Shown here one piece after another: positions 25,783-34,098 of a stretch of 64,000 nt of DNA (within the stretch, counting starts at the first letter, position 1; every line of letters starts with the position of its first letter). The stretch is from NCBI GenBank assembly GCA_036645955.1, contig JAVXND010000006.1, positions 10,355 through 74,354 on the forward strand. Direction: 5' to 3'. The notes beneath the pieces were generated by a model. It was not told the origin of the DNA and searched no databases. It saw nothing but the letters and a program-made list of their open reading frames with translations. The position numbers and the translations under genes were made by a program. This stretch comes from Limiplasma sp036645955 (GTDB taxonomy: Bacteria > Bacillota > Clostridia > Christensenellales > Aristaeellaceae).

Positions 25783-26058
25783 TTACTTGTTAACGCAATC
25801 CTTCAGAGCCTTACCAGCTTTGAAAATGGGCGCTTTAGAAGCATCAATCTTGATCTGCTCGCCAGTGCGGGGGTTGCGAGCCATGCGGGCGGGACGATTG
25901 CGAACTTCGAAGGAACCGAAGCCAACAACCTGAACCTTTTCATCGGAAGCCAGCGCTTCACTGATGACTTCTGTCACGGCGGCAAGAGCCTTTTCGGCAT
26001 CTTTCTTGGAAAAACCAGTCTTCTTAACGATAGCGGCAGTCAATTCAGCTTTGTTCAT
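25783..26058 (-). CDS. hup: HU-family DNA-binding protein
   Basis: The 91-residue protein is a standard HU: MNKAELTAAIVKKTGFSKKD at the N-terminus, the GFGSFEVRNRPARMARNPRT beta-arm with the conserved RNPRTGE, and a C-terminal PIFKAGKALKD. HU homodimers bend and compact DNA. AAGGAGG is close upstream of the ATG. It sits inside the mazG-to-S4 series but has its own promoter (26186-26213) and its own terminator, so it is probably a separately and strongly expressed monocistron. Confidence 0.97.
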   Translation of the reverse strand: MNKAELTAAIVKKTGFSKKDAEKALAAVTEVISEALASDEKVQVVGFGSFEVRNRPARMARNPRTGEQIKIDASKAPIFKAGKALKDCVNK

Positions 26059-26150
26059 AAAATAAGTACCTCCTTATGATTTAGCCATGCGAATCATGGC
26101 ATTTTCCAGGGACTCCTGTCAGAAAGCGTGAGATTGAAAAGGTTTCTTTC

Positions 26151-27602
26151 TCAAACCCTTTCCCCACCTTGCTTTCCTAGGCACCAGTATACATCCATTT
26201 CAGATAAAGTCAAGTCCTCTATGCATTTTCCTGACTTTTTTATCTCGTTTTCCATGAAACGGAAGCGTTCAATGAATTTATTTGTGGCTGAAAATAAAGA
26301 AATATCGGGGTTTTTGTCACAAAGTCTGCAAACATTGACAACGGAGAACAAAAGGTCGCCAAGCTCTTCCTCGGGGTTTTCACCTGCGTGAAGGTTTTGC
26401 ACCACTTCCTCCGCTTCCTCGTATACCTTTTGAAGCGCGTCGGCGGGGGAGGCAAAGTCAAAGCCGACCTTGGCGGCCTTGTGCTGTACCTTGCTGGCAC
26501 GCATGAGGGCGGAAAGCCCTGTGGAAACGTCGTCCATGGCTTGCGCATTTGAAGTAATGCCACGCTGCTTGCGTTTGATTGCCTCCCAATTGGTGAGCAC
26601 ATCCGCGGCGGTATCCGCCTTGGCAGTGCCAAAGATATGGGTGTGGCGCTCGATCATTTTTTGGCAAATGGCGGTGGTTACATCCGCAATGTCAAAGTTT
26701 CCGTGCTGGCGGGCGATTTCCGCATGAAAAACCACTTGGAGCAGTACGTCCCCAAGCTCGTCGTACATATGGTCAAAATCACCGTCGCGAACCGCTTGAA
26801 CATATTCGTAGCTCTCTTCCAGCAAATGGGTAAGCAGGCTTTCGTGCGTTTGCTCCTTATCCCACGGGCAGCCATCGGGGGCGCGCAGGCGCTTCATAAC
26901 ATGTACAAGGTCATCCATGTCAAAGCGCGTGCGCTTTTCAAGCGGTACCGCAGGCACGTACACGGCGGTGAGATGGTCGTATGCTTTTTGCCTGTCCAGC
27001 TCAAACAAGGGGATTTCGGCGAAGGAAAGCTCGCCCGTGCTTTCGTTTCCTGTGAAAAAAAACAGAGGAAGCTCGTCTGGCAGAAGGTTCATAAGCATCA
27101 ATTTACAATCGCTTGCACACTCGCGGCTGTGTAATTCGCAAAGCAGGAGCGGTTCTTCAGGCGATATGCGAGCGCTTAAAAACTCCGCCGCCGCAAAGAG
27201 CCTAAGAGAGGGACTTTGAAGCGAAAGCATGGCAAGGCAGCGCTCCGCATGGCTTACCCCAGGGCAAATGCAAACCTCCGCATTGCGAGGCTTGAGGCGC
27301 TGTAGGGTGATGACGGTGTTATCAAAGGCAAAGTCGCTTACGGCATAGCATAGGGGCGCTTGCTCGCAAAGCGCCAACAGCTTGACCGCCGCCGCACGGT
27401 TAAACACATCAAAGTCTTCACATTCGTCATAGAGTGAATCCAGCGTTTCAAACGCAATTCCTTCCCTTTGCAAAAAGGCGGCCAAGGGATGGCGCTGTGT
27501 GCGAAGCACCACGCGCTTTGCACTGGTTAATTCACGCATTGCGCCGCGTGTTACATAGGCCTCGGAGCCTGTACCCAGAGAAACCACCGTAAGCTTGTTC
27601 AT
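26151..27602 (-). CDS. mazG: MazG-type NTP pyrophosphohydrolase fused to tetrapyrrole-methylase-like domain (YabN)
   Basis: The 483-residue protein matches the YabN fusion. The N-terminal 220 residues have the SAM-methylase-like start VVSLGTGSEAYVTRGAM, and a MazG half runs from about residue 230. Its metal-binding EExxE is seen in LLEESYEYVQAV and the partner helix in DELGDVLLQVVFHAEIA; a second, weaker MazG repeat follows (EEAEEVVQNLHAGENPEEE). MazG hydrolyses non-canonical NTPs; in B. subtilis YabN also serves sporulation. AAGGAGG precedes the ATG. Its 3' end contains the promoter of hup. Position after spoVT-spoVB is conserved. Confidence 0.94.
   Translation of the reverse strand: MNKLTVVSLGTGSEAYVTRGAMRELTSAKRVVLRTQRHPLAAFLQREGIAFETLDSLYDECEDFDVFNRAAAVKLLALCEQAPLCYAVSDFAFDNTVITLQRLKPRNAEVCICPGVSHAERCLAMLSLQSPSLRLFAAAEFLSARISPEEPLLLCELHSRECASDCKLMLMNLLPDELPLFFFTGNESTGELSFAEIPLFELDRQKAYDHLTAVYVPAVPLEKRTRFDMDDLVHVMKRLRAPDGCPWDKEQTHESLLTHLLEESYEYVQAVRDGDFDHMYDELGDVLLQVVFHAEIARQHGNFDIADVTTAICQKMIERHTHIFGTAKADTAADVLTNWEAIKRKQRGITSNAQAMDDVSTGLSALMRASKVQHKAAKVGFDFASPADALQKVYEEAEEVVQNLHAGENPEEELGDLLFSVVNVCRLCDKNPDISLFSATNKFIERFRFMENEIKKSGKCIEDLTLSEMDVYWCLGKQGGERV
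26186..26213 (-). promoter_or_regulatory. Sigma-A-type promoter of hup inside the mazG 3' end
   Basis: On the minus strand TTGACT (26208-26213), 16 bases and TATACT (26186-26191) lie within the last codons of mazG, giving hup a leader of about 120 bases. Confidence 0.6.
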
Positions 27603-27630
27603 AGAAATAAAGCCTCCTTCTTTTGGAACA

Positions 27631-29220
27631 CTAGCGCGTGCTGTTGGCGGAACGTTTTTGAAACCTGCGCATGAACGGCGCTAAATCACTCTTTGTAATG
27701 GCACCTGTAAGAATGGCGAACGTGCCATAGCTGACAATGCCGATAAAAATGAGCAAAACCGTAAAGAAACGGCCAGAGGGCAGCCATTTTGAGGCAAAGT
27801 AGAGCACAAGCCCCATCAAAGCGGCAGCCAATGCAGGCTTGCCAAAAATGTGGAAAAACCGAAGCTTCATGCCCGTGTATTTTCGCACATAGTAAAGGTT
27901 GGGCAGCATGCTGATGGAATAGCACATAATGGAAGCCATGGGCGCACCATAAATATTGATGTCCGGAATGGCAATCAGCGTAAAATTGAGGAATATTTTG
28001 ACCGCTACCCCTGCCATGAGCGTGTACATGGGGATGCGCTGTTTGCGAAGCCCCTGCAAAATACCGCTGGTGCTTTGCACCACGGTAAAGAGCACAATGG
28101 TCAGGGCGGACATGCTGAGCAATTCCGCTGTGGTGGTTAAAGCCTCGGGCGTGTTAAAGCGATAGATGAGGCTTAAAATTTGGCGGCTCAACAGGCACAT
28201 GCCCACGGTGCAGGGCAAGCTCACCACAAATGAAAGCCTAAGCCCCATGGAGCTTTGCCTGCGCATGGCTTGACCGTCCCCCCTGGCCATGGAGGAGGAA
28301 ATGGAGGGTACAAGGCTCATGGCTATGGCGGCGGCAAGGGCGCTGGGCACATTGATCAGCGTAATCACATAACCAGAGTAGCGCCCGTAAAGCCCAAGCG
28401 CATCCGCCTGCGGAATGCCTGCGTCAATCAAGCGGTTAAGCAGCAGGCCGCTGTCTATAAAGGAGGCCAAGGGCACAATACAAGCGCTTAGCATGATGGG
28501 AATGCTCAATGAAAACAGCCGCTTTGAAAGTACCTTGGTGCTTAAAGCGGGTTCGTTTTCATTCTGCGGCAGGCGATCAAAGGCGGATTTTTGGCGGCGA
28601 TAGTTAAAAAACATGAACAGCAATGCCGCGCCCTCGGCCATGGAGGTGCCAAGGAGCACGCCCGCCGCCGCATAGGAAATGGAAATTTTACTGCCCAAAT
28701 ACGCCAGCGGCAATGCGATAAAAACCTTGCCCACCTGTTCTATGAGCTGTGAAATGGCGGTGGGCACCATGTTTTGCTGCCCCTGCATAAAGCCGCGGTA
28801 GGCGGAAATGGAGCAAGCAAGCAGCAGTGCAGGCGCAATCGCAATAAAACCAGGCTGTGTGGCTAAATCGCCGGAACGCTGTGCCAGCGTGGGGCTAAGC
28901 ACAATCATCAGGATCATGGAAAGACTGCCTACCGCCGAGAGAAAGCAAAGGGCAATGCGGAATACATGCCGCGCGTTGCGCGGATCGTCCTTGGCTAAGC
29001 TAAAGCTGACCATGCGGCTGATGGCCACGGGCAAGCCTGCGGAGGAAAGGGACAGGAGTAAATTGTAGGTGGGAAAAACAAGCTGGTAGGTGCCCATTCC
29101 GCGGTCACCAATCAGCCAAGTCAGCGGAATGAGGAACAGCGCGCCAACCACCTTGCATATGATACCGACAACGCTTAAAACGGTCATTCCGCCAACAATG
29201 GACTTTTGCGAATCGCTCAA
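27631..29220 (-). CDS. spoVB: Spore cortex lipid II flippase-like protein (SpoVB family)
   Basis: The 529-residue membrane protein has about 14 hydrophobic segments of the MOP/MATE-like polysaccharide exporter family: GDRGMGTYQLVFPTYNLLLS near the N-terminus and IPMLSACIVPLASFIDSGLL-type blocks in the middle. Its place between spoVT and mazG is that of SpoVB, proposed to move cortex precursor lipid II during sporulation. I place the start at TTG 29220, seven bases from GGAGG; the frame continues 53 codons upstream into the non-coding leader without a site. A general Wzx/MurJ flippase would be the alternative. Confidence 0.87.
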   Translation of the reverse strand: MSDSQKSIVGGMTVLSVVGIICKVVGALFLIPLTWLIGDRGMGTYQLVFPTYNLLLSLSSAGLPVAISRMVSFSLAKDDPRNARHVFRIALCFLSAVGSLSMILMIVLSPTLAQRSGDLATQPGFIAIAPALLLACSISAYRGFMQGQQNMVPTAISQLIEQVGKVFIALPLAYLGSKISISYAAAGVLLGTSMAEGAALLFMFFNYRRQKSAFDRLPQNENEPALSTKVLSKRLFSLSIPIMLSACIVPLASFIDSGLLLNRLIDAGIPQADALGLYGRYSGYVITLINVPSALAAAIAMSLVPSISSSMARGDGQAMRRQSSMGLRLSFVVSLPCTVGMCLLSRQILSLIYRFNTPEALTTTAELLSMSALTIVLFTVVQSTSGILQGLRKQRIPMYTLMAGVAVKIFLNFTLIAIPDINIYGAPMASIMCYSISMLPNLYYVRKYTGMKLRFFHIFGKPALAAALMGLVLYFASKWLPSGRFFTVLLIFIGIVSYGTFAILTGAITKSDLAPFMRRFQKRSANSTR

Positions 29221-29332
29221 GAAAAGGCCTCCGAATCTGGCTGAATTCGCGCGAGAAATTGCCCAAAATAGGAAAAAAACCGCGACATGCACATTATAAG
29301 CGCATTGCCGCGATTTCGCAAGCCGAGTTCTG

Positions 29333-29887
29333 TTACTGCTCCATTTGCCGCCCGACGATGCTGGCCGTGGTTTCCGCAACCTTCATTTCCGCATCGCCCA
29401 TTTTTGCGCCCAGCTCCTTGCTTAAAAGAAGCACCGCGCCAATGGCCTCGCCATCCGCAATGATGGGGGATACAACTTCGGCAGTATAGCCCGTGATATC
29501 CTCCTCGCTGGTAACGGCAACCATTTTACCCCCGCCCGCGCGGTGAATGGCAACGGTTTGGCGGTTGGCAATGGCGGCTTCCAGGTCGTGGCTGATGGGT
29601 TTGTCCGACAGCTCCTTTTTGCTGACACCGCTGGCCGCCACCACCTGATCGCGGTCTACGATGCAGGTAATATGCCCCATGGCGCGGAATATAGAATCCG
29701 TGTAATCTTTTGCGAAGGCTGACATTTCCCCAATGGGAGAGTACTTTTTGAGGATGACCTCGCCATCTCGATCGGTATAAATTTCCAGCGGATCACCCTC
29801 TCGAATCCGTAGCGTCCGCCTGATCTCCTTGGGAATGACCACACGCCCAAGCTCGTCGATTCTGCGCACAATTCCTGTTGCCCGCAT
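29333..29887 (-). CDS. spoVT: Stage V sporulation protein T
   Basis: The 184-residue regulator has the AbrB-type swapped-hairpin DNA-binding domain (residues 1-50, MRATGIVRRIDELGRVVIPK then RTLRIREGDPLEIY) and a GAF-like C-terminal domain (about 60-180). SpoVT controls forespore genes after engulfment. Length matches the B. subtilis protein (178). AGGAGG lies before the ATG. A promoter with forespore sigma-G features lies 70-100 bases upstream. It is the first gene of the minus-strand sporulation/housekeeping run and marks the organism as a spore former. Confidence 0.96.
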   Translation of the reverse strand: MRATGIVRRIDELGRVVIPKEIRRTLRIREGDPLEIYTDRDGEVILKKYSPIGEMSAFAKDYTDSIFRAMGHITCIVDRDQVVAASGVSKKELSDKPISHDLEAAIANRQTVAIHRAGGGKMVAVTSEEDITGYTAEVVSPIIADGEAIGAVLLLSKELGAKMGDAEMKVAETTASIVGRQMEQ

Positions 29888-29955
29888 GCTACCAGCCTCC
29901 TTGACGGCTTGCGTAACGCTTTTGCGTTTTGCTCTGCCGTTTGTCTTTGCATCCC

Positions 29956-29984
29956 TAGTATGGAATTTTGAGGTGTGATTATGC
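29956..29984 (-). promoter_or_regulatory. Sigma-G-like forespore promoter of spoVT
   Basis: On the minus strand GCATAA (29979-29984), 16 bases and CATACTA (29956-29962) fit the sigma-G pattern (GMATA / CATnnTA), while no good sigma-A box is seen. spoVT is sigma-G dependent in B. subtilis. An inverted repeat TCCCTAG/CTAGGGA (29952-29958, 29984-29990) encloses the promoter. Confidence 0.5.
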
Positions 29985-30102
29985 TAGGGAAAGATTTGGG
30001 AAGTGAGCAAGCCAGCAAAAGCGATGGTGCAAAGGGTATGAACGCAAAGGAATGGTCATACGCTTGAAGGATTCATTCAAAAAAACGGTTTGGAGGGCTG
30101 GC

Positions 30103-30903
30103 ATGCGGCATTCATCACTATGGCACCGCATATTTGCGGGCGTACTCATGGGCATTGGCTGTATTCTGCCAGGCGTGAGCGGCGGCGTGATGGCTGTTTG
30201 CTTCGGGCTTTATTTTCCCATGCTGGATGCGGTGCTTGGATTCTTCAAAAGCCCCAAGCAAAGCTGTTTGTTTTTGTGGCCGCTGGGCGTGGGCGGCGCA
30301 GTGGGTTTATGGTTGGGGGCCAAAGGCTTGGCTGTGGTCATGGAGCGCTTTGAAATTCCCATGCTATTTTTGTTCATTGGCTTTATTTTGGGCGGCATTC
30401 CAGACCTTTTGCGCGAGGCCAATCAGGGCAAGCCCTTTCGCTTGCGCAATCTGCTGTTTGTAGCCGCGGGCATAGCGTTTGCGCTTCCGCTGTTATGGCT
30501 GCCCAAAAGCCGCGCGGCGGTGGAAACCTTATCTGCGGCGCAAGCGCTGTTAACGGGCGGCATTGAGGGCGTGGGCACCATTGTGCCGGGGCTTTCCGCA
30601 TCGTTTCTATTGATCTTTTTGGGCTGGTATCAGGCTTATTTAACTGCGCTTGCCACGTTTAAGCTTGCAAGCTTGGTGCCGATAGCGCTGGGCTTCTGTG
30701 TGTCTGCCTTTGTTTCCATGAAGGGGGTCAAGTGGCTTTTTGATCGGCATCGCGCCGCGGCTTACGGCGGTGTGCTGGGCTTTTTGCTGGTTTCCATTGC
30801 CTTGGTGTTTCCAGGGCTTGAAGCGGGACGGGGATTGTGGATTGATTTGCTGATGCTTGTGCTTGGGCTTCTTGGGGCGCTGTGGATGAGCAAAAACTTG
30901 TAA
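30103..30903 (+). CDS. DUF368 family membrane protein
   Basis: The 266-residue protein shows the duplicated DUF368 signature: GIGCILPGVSGGVMAVCFGL near the N-terminus and IEGVGTIVPGLSASFLLIFL in the second half. Eight or so membrane segments surround them. DUF368 proteins are polytopic; members have been linked to lipid carrier (undecaprenyl phosphate) translocation, so a flippase role is possible. The start is ATG 30103, with GGAGG six bases upstream; the frame begins 17 codons earlier without a proper site. Its last codons overlap the promoter of the cas operon. Confidence 0.86.
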   Translation: MRHSSLWHRIFAGVLMGIGCILPGVSGGVMAVCFGLYFPMLDAVLGFFKSPKQSCLFLWPLGVGGAVGLWLGAKGLAVVMERFEIPMLFLFIGFILGGIPDLLREANQGKPFRLRNLLFVAAGIAFALPLLWLPKSRAAVETLSAAQALLTGGIEGVGTIVPGLSASFLLIFLGWYQAYLTALATFKLASLVPIALGFCVSAFVSMKGVKWLFDRHRAAAYGGVLGFLLVSIALVFPGLEAGRGLWIDLLMLVLGLLGALWMSKNL

Positions 30904-30926
30904 AAACTGTAGCATTATGCTATGAT
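30898..30926 (+). promoter_or_regulatory. Sigma-A-type promoter of the cas operon
   Basis: TTGTAA (30898-30903), 17 bases and TATGAT (30921-30926) overlap the stop codon of the DUF368 gene and lie about 100 bases before the cas3 start. Confidence 0.6.
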
Positions 30927-31029
30927 GGCATTGAAAAATGGACGATGATTTACAAAAAAGCAGGGATACAAAAGAGATGCTTTTCTTCTGCACCAAAATG
31001 ATCCAAAACGCGAATGAAGGTGACATCGC

Positions 31030-33369
31030 TTGATTTACGCTCGCAAAAAAGAAAAACAGTTCCAAACCCTTTTTACACATAGCATGCATGTGTCCCAATT
31101 GGCGGCGGAGGGCTGTACAAGGCTCCATGCGCTGATGCGGCTTTGCGGCTTGCTGCATGATTTGGGCAAGGCGACAAAGGCTTTTCAGCACTATCTGCTG
31201 ATGGACGGCCAGTGTGAGAAGGTGGAGCATGCCATCTATGGTGCGGCTTATGCCAAAAAACGCTGGCATGGCACAGATGCTTATCGCATGCTGACGGCAG
31301 AGCTGGTTTACAATGCGGTTGCAGGGCATCATGCGCGCCTGCCGGATGCTCTGAATCCGGCAGGTGATCCATATTTGCGTCCGGATATGCCGCTTGACGA
31401 TTTGCCGGAGGCGTTGGAAAACTTTTTTGGTTCCGTTGCGGCGGAAGCTGAGCTGGATGCGCAATTTGACTTGGCAGTTGAGGAAGTGCGGACAATGTGC
31501 ACTGAGATTCAACAGGCCTGTGCAGATTTGCCGTCCAAACAGCAGAATGCGGCGCGCATGAACCTGATGGGGCTTTTACAGCGCGAGGTACACAGCCGAT
31601 TGATTGATGCGGATCGTTGGGATGCATACTGCTTCGAAGCTGGAATAGAGCCAGCAAGCACAGCGGTAAAGCCTTGGAAAGCATGGCAGGAACGCTTAGA
31701 AAAGCAGCTGGACAGCTTTGCCATGGATTCGGCGATTGCAAAGGAACGCGCAAAGGTAGCCGATGAATGCTTACAAGCCGCAAGGCAAGGGGATGCGGGG
31801 GTCTATCGCTTATGCGTGCCGACGGGCGGGGGTAAAACACTTTCGGTTATGCGGTTTGCACTGGAAATGGCACAACGGAATCAAAAACAACGCATTGTAT
31901 ATGCCGCGCCCTTTAAGGCGATTCTGGAGCAAACGGCAGATGTCTTGCGCGGTGTGTTTCAAGATTCTTCGCTTATTTTGGAGCACCATAGCGATGTGAT
32001 TGTGGACACAGAGGAGGATAACGCGCGTTATGCCTTACTCACACAGCGCTGGGATACGCCGCTGATTTTAACCACCATGGTGCAGCTGCTCAACACGCTC
32101 TTTTTGGGGCGCGGCGCGTCTGCTAGGCGTTTTGGGGCGCTTCGCGGAGCTGTGCTGATTTTGGATGAGGTGCAGAGCATACCCATGCACTGTTGGTACC
32201 CGCTCAACTTGGCTCTGCGTTATCTGGCGAGCTGTGCGGATTGTACCGTGGTGCTTTGCACTGCCACCCAACCGCTTTTGGAAAAAGCGGAGCGCTTTCC
32301 GCTTTGCAAACCCAAGCATATGATTGCGGATGAAAGCGCACTGTATGAAGCTTTTTGCCGCGTGCGGGTGGTGGATCGGACCCAGCATGAAATGGAACCT
32401 GCGGTGCTGGCGCGGGAGGTTTCACAGGCTACGCTCCAGTGCTCAAGCGCCTTATGCATCGTAAACACCAAAGCAACGGCATTGGCGCTCTATCGGGCGT
32501 TTCAAAGTGTCCTTGCGCCAGCGGTTCCACTGTATTGCCTGACCACGGCACTGTGCCCTGCGCATCGCTTGCAAATGCTGCGCGAGATACGCGCACTGCT
32601 ACAGCAGCACAAGCCTGTGGTATGCGTTGCTACGCAGCTGGTGGAGGCGGGTGTTGACATAAGCTTTGGCATGGTGACGCGTTCGCTTTGCAGTTTGGCC
32701 AGCATTGCACAGGCGGCAGGGCGATGCAATCGCCATGGCGAAATGCCTATGGCGGAATTGTGGCTGGTGCGTATGGCGGGCGAAAGCTTACTTTATTTGC
32801 AGGACATTGCAGATGAGCAAAAGCGAACGCAAGCGGTTTTGGATGCGGTTAAAAGGCAACCAGAACGGTTCCGTAATGATTTGCTTTCACCTGAAGCCAT
32901 GGCGCTTTACTTTACCAAAACCATGCTGGAATGCGAACCCAAGATGAGCGGGCTGCTAAAGGGCGGCGGCACGCTGCTTGAGCTGTTGAGCTTTAATGAT
33001 ACTGCACGTATCGAATATAAGCGTTTGCATGGGCAAAACTGTCCTACCATACTGGCACAAGCCTTTCGCACAGCGGGGAATGAATTCTGTGCCCTGCAAA
33101 GCGATACCATTTCAGTGCTTACACCCTATGGCAAGGGGGAAGCCCGCATTGAAGCACTTGCACAAGCTACAGACCTTGCGGCGGTTGCGAGGCTTACGCG
33201 CCAAGCACAGCCCTATGCAGTGGGGATCTACCCCTATCAGCTTCAAAAGCTGAATGAATACCATGCGTTGCGTGAATTGCCCTATGGCTTGGCTGTGGAC
33301 AAGCCATGGTACGATGGACAGGTGGGGTTAACGAATCACCAACAGCAAATGGAGCTCTATGCTCTGTGA
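31030..33369 (+). CDS. cas3: CRISPR-associated helicase/nuclease Cas3 (type I-C)
   Basis: The 779-residue protein is the target-degrading enzyme recruited by Cascade. It has an N-terminal HD nuclease (FTHSMHVSQLA; LLHDLGKAT with His43-Asp44; a further GHHARLPDA) and an SF2 helicase: Walker A PTGGGKT at residues 264-270, LILDEVQSIP as motif II, CTATQPLL as motif III, GVDISFGMV and IAQAAGRCNRHGE as motif VI. All key residues appear intact. The start is TTG 31030 with GAAGGTGA upstream. It is the first gene of the cas operon, followed 15 bases later by cas5. It should be functional for interference. Confidence 0.96.
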   Translation: MIYARKKEKQFQTLFTHSMHVSQLAAEGCTRLHALMRLCGLLHDLGKATKAFQHYLLMDGQCEKVEHAIYGAAYAKKRWHGTDAYRMLTAELVYNAVAGHHARLPDALNPAGDPYLRPDMPLDDLPEALENFFGSVAAEAELDAQFDLAVEEVRTMCTEIQQACADLPSKQQNAARMNLMGLLQREVHSRLIDADRWDAYCFEAGIEPASTAVKPWKAWQERLEKQLDSFAMDSAIAKERAKVADECLQAARQGDAGVYRLCVPTGGGKTLSVMRFALEMAQRNQKQRIVYAAPFKAILEQTADVLRGVFQDSSLILEHHSDVIVDTEEDNARYALLTQRWDTPLILTTMVQLLNTLFLGRGASARRFGALRGAVLILDEVQSIPMHCWYPLNLALRYLASCADCTVVLCTATQPLLEKAERFPLCKPKHMIADESALYEAFCRVRVVDRTQHEMEPAVLAREVSQATLQCSSALCIVNTKATALALYRAFQSVLAPAVPLYCLTTALCPAHRLQMLREIRALLQQHKPVVCVATQLVEAGVDISFGMVTRSLCSLASIAQAAGRCNRHGEMPMAELWLVRMAGESLLYLQDIADEQKRTQAVLDAVKRQPERFRNDLLSPEAMALYFTKTMLECEPKMSGLLKGGGTLLELLSFNDTARIEYKRLHGQNCPTILAQAFRTAGNEFCALQSDTISVLTPYGKGEARIEALAQATDLAAVARLTRQAQPYAVGIYPYQLQKLNEYHALRELPYGLAVDKPWYDGQVGLTNHQQQMELYAL

Positions 33370-33384
33370 ACAAGGAGGAACGAT

Positions 33385-34098
33385 ATGGACAACCGAATCT
33401 GTTTCCAGCTCTCGGGACGTTTCGCACTCTTTAGTGATCCCATCACGCGTGTGGGCGGTGAAAAGTGCAGCTATCTTGTACCGACCTATGAGGCGCTCAA
33501 GGGGGTATGCGAAAGTATTTATTGGAAACCCACATTGATTTGGGAAATTGAGCGCGTGCGTGTGATGAACCCCATATTGAGCCAAAGCAAGGGGGTGCGC
33601 CCCATTGCTTTTGGCGCAGACGCCGCGACGCTTGCCATCTACACCTATCTCAAGGATGTTTGCTATCAGGTGGAAGCACATTTTAAATGGAACGAGCTTC
33701 GCCCTGATTTGGCGGAGGATCGCAACGAAAACAAGCATTTTTTCATTGCCAAGCGCAGCTTGGAAAAGGGCGGACGGCGGGATGTTTTCCTTGGCACCAG
33801 AGAGTGTCAGGGCTATGTGGAGCCCTGTGTATTTGGGGAAGGAACGGGTGAATTTGATCAAAGTGCAGAAATGAGCTTTGGTTTACAATTTCATGGCTTT
33901 GATTATGGAGATGAGGGCGAAGGGGGCAAGCTGGTTGCGCATTTCTGGAACCCCAAAATGGTGAATGGCGTGATTGATTTCTGCTTGCCCAAGGACTGCC
34001 CTGTGCAAAGAACCGTAAAGAAACAACCGATGAAGTCCTTCTGCTTGGGTGAAACGGTTCGCTCGGTGGAGGAGGAAGGCCGTGAGGTAGGCTTATGA
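33385..34098 (+). CDS. cas5c: Cas5 (Cas5c/Cas5d) crRNA-processing subunit, type I-C
   Basis: The 237-residue RAMP protein matches Cas5 of type I-C, which replaces Cas6 by cutting the pre-crRNA itself and then caps the 5' handle in Cascade. The N-terminal QLSGRFALFSDPITRVGGEK and the central HFFIAKRSLEKGGRRDVFLG with the TRECQGYVEP segment are characteristic. The active site in this family uses Tyr, Lys and His residues in the N-terminal half; several candidates are present but were not assigned. AAGGAGG lies upstream of the ATG. It overlaps cas8c by four bases. Confidence 0.94.
   Translation: MDNRICFQLSGRFALFSDPITRVGGEKCSYLVPTYEALKGVCESIYWKPTLIWEIERVRVMNPILSQSKGVRPIAFGADAATLAIYTYLKDVCYQVEAHFKWNELRPDLAEDRNENKHFFIAKRSLEKGGRRDVFLGTRECQGYVEPCVFGEGTGEFDQSAEMSFGLQFHGFDYGDEGEGGKLVAHFWNPKMVNGVIDFCLPKDCPVQRTVKKQPMKSFCLGETVRSVEEEGREVGL

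Noticed and set aside
30640..31512. 290-codon minus-strand frame spanning the DUF368 end and cas3 start.
   Set aside because: Runs antisense to two well supported genes and across their intergenic promoter.
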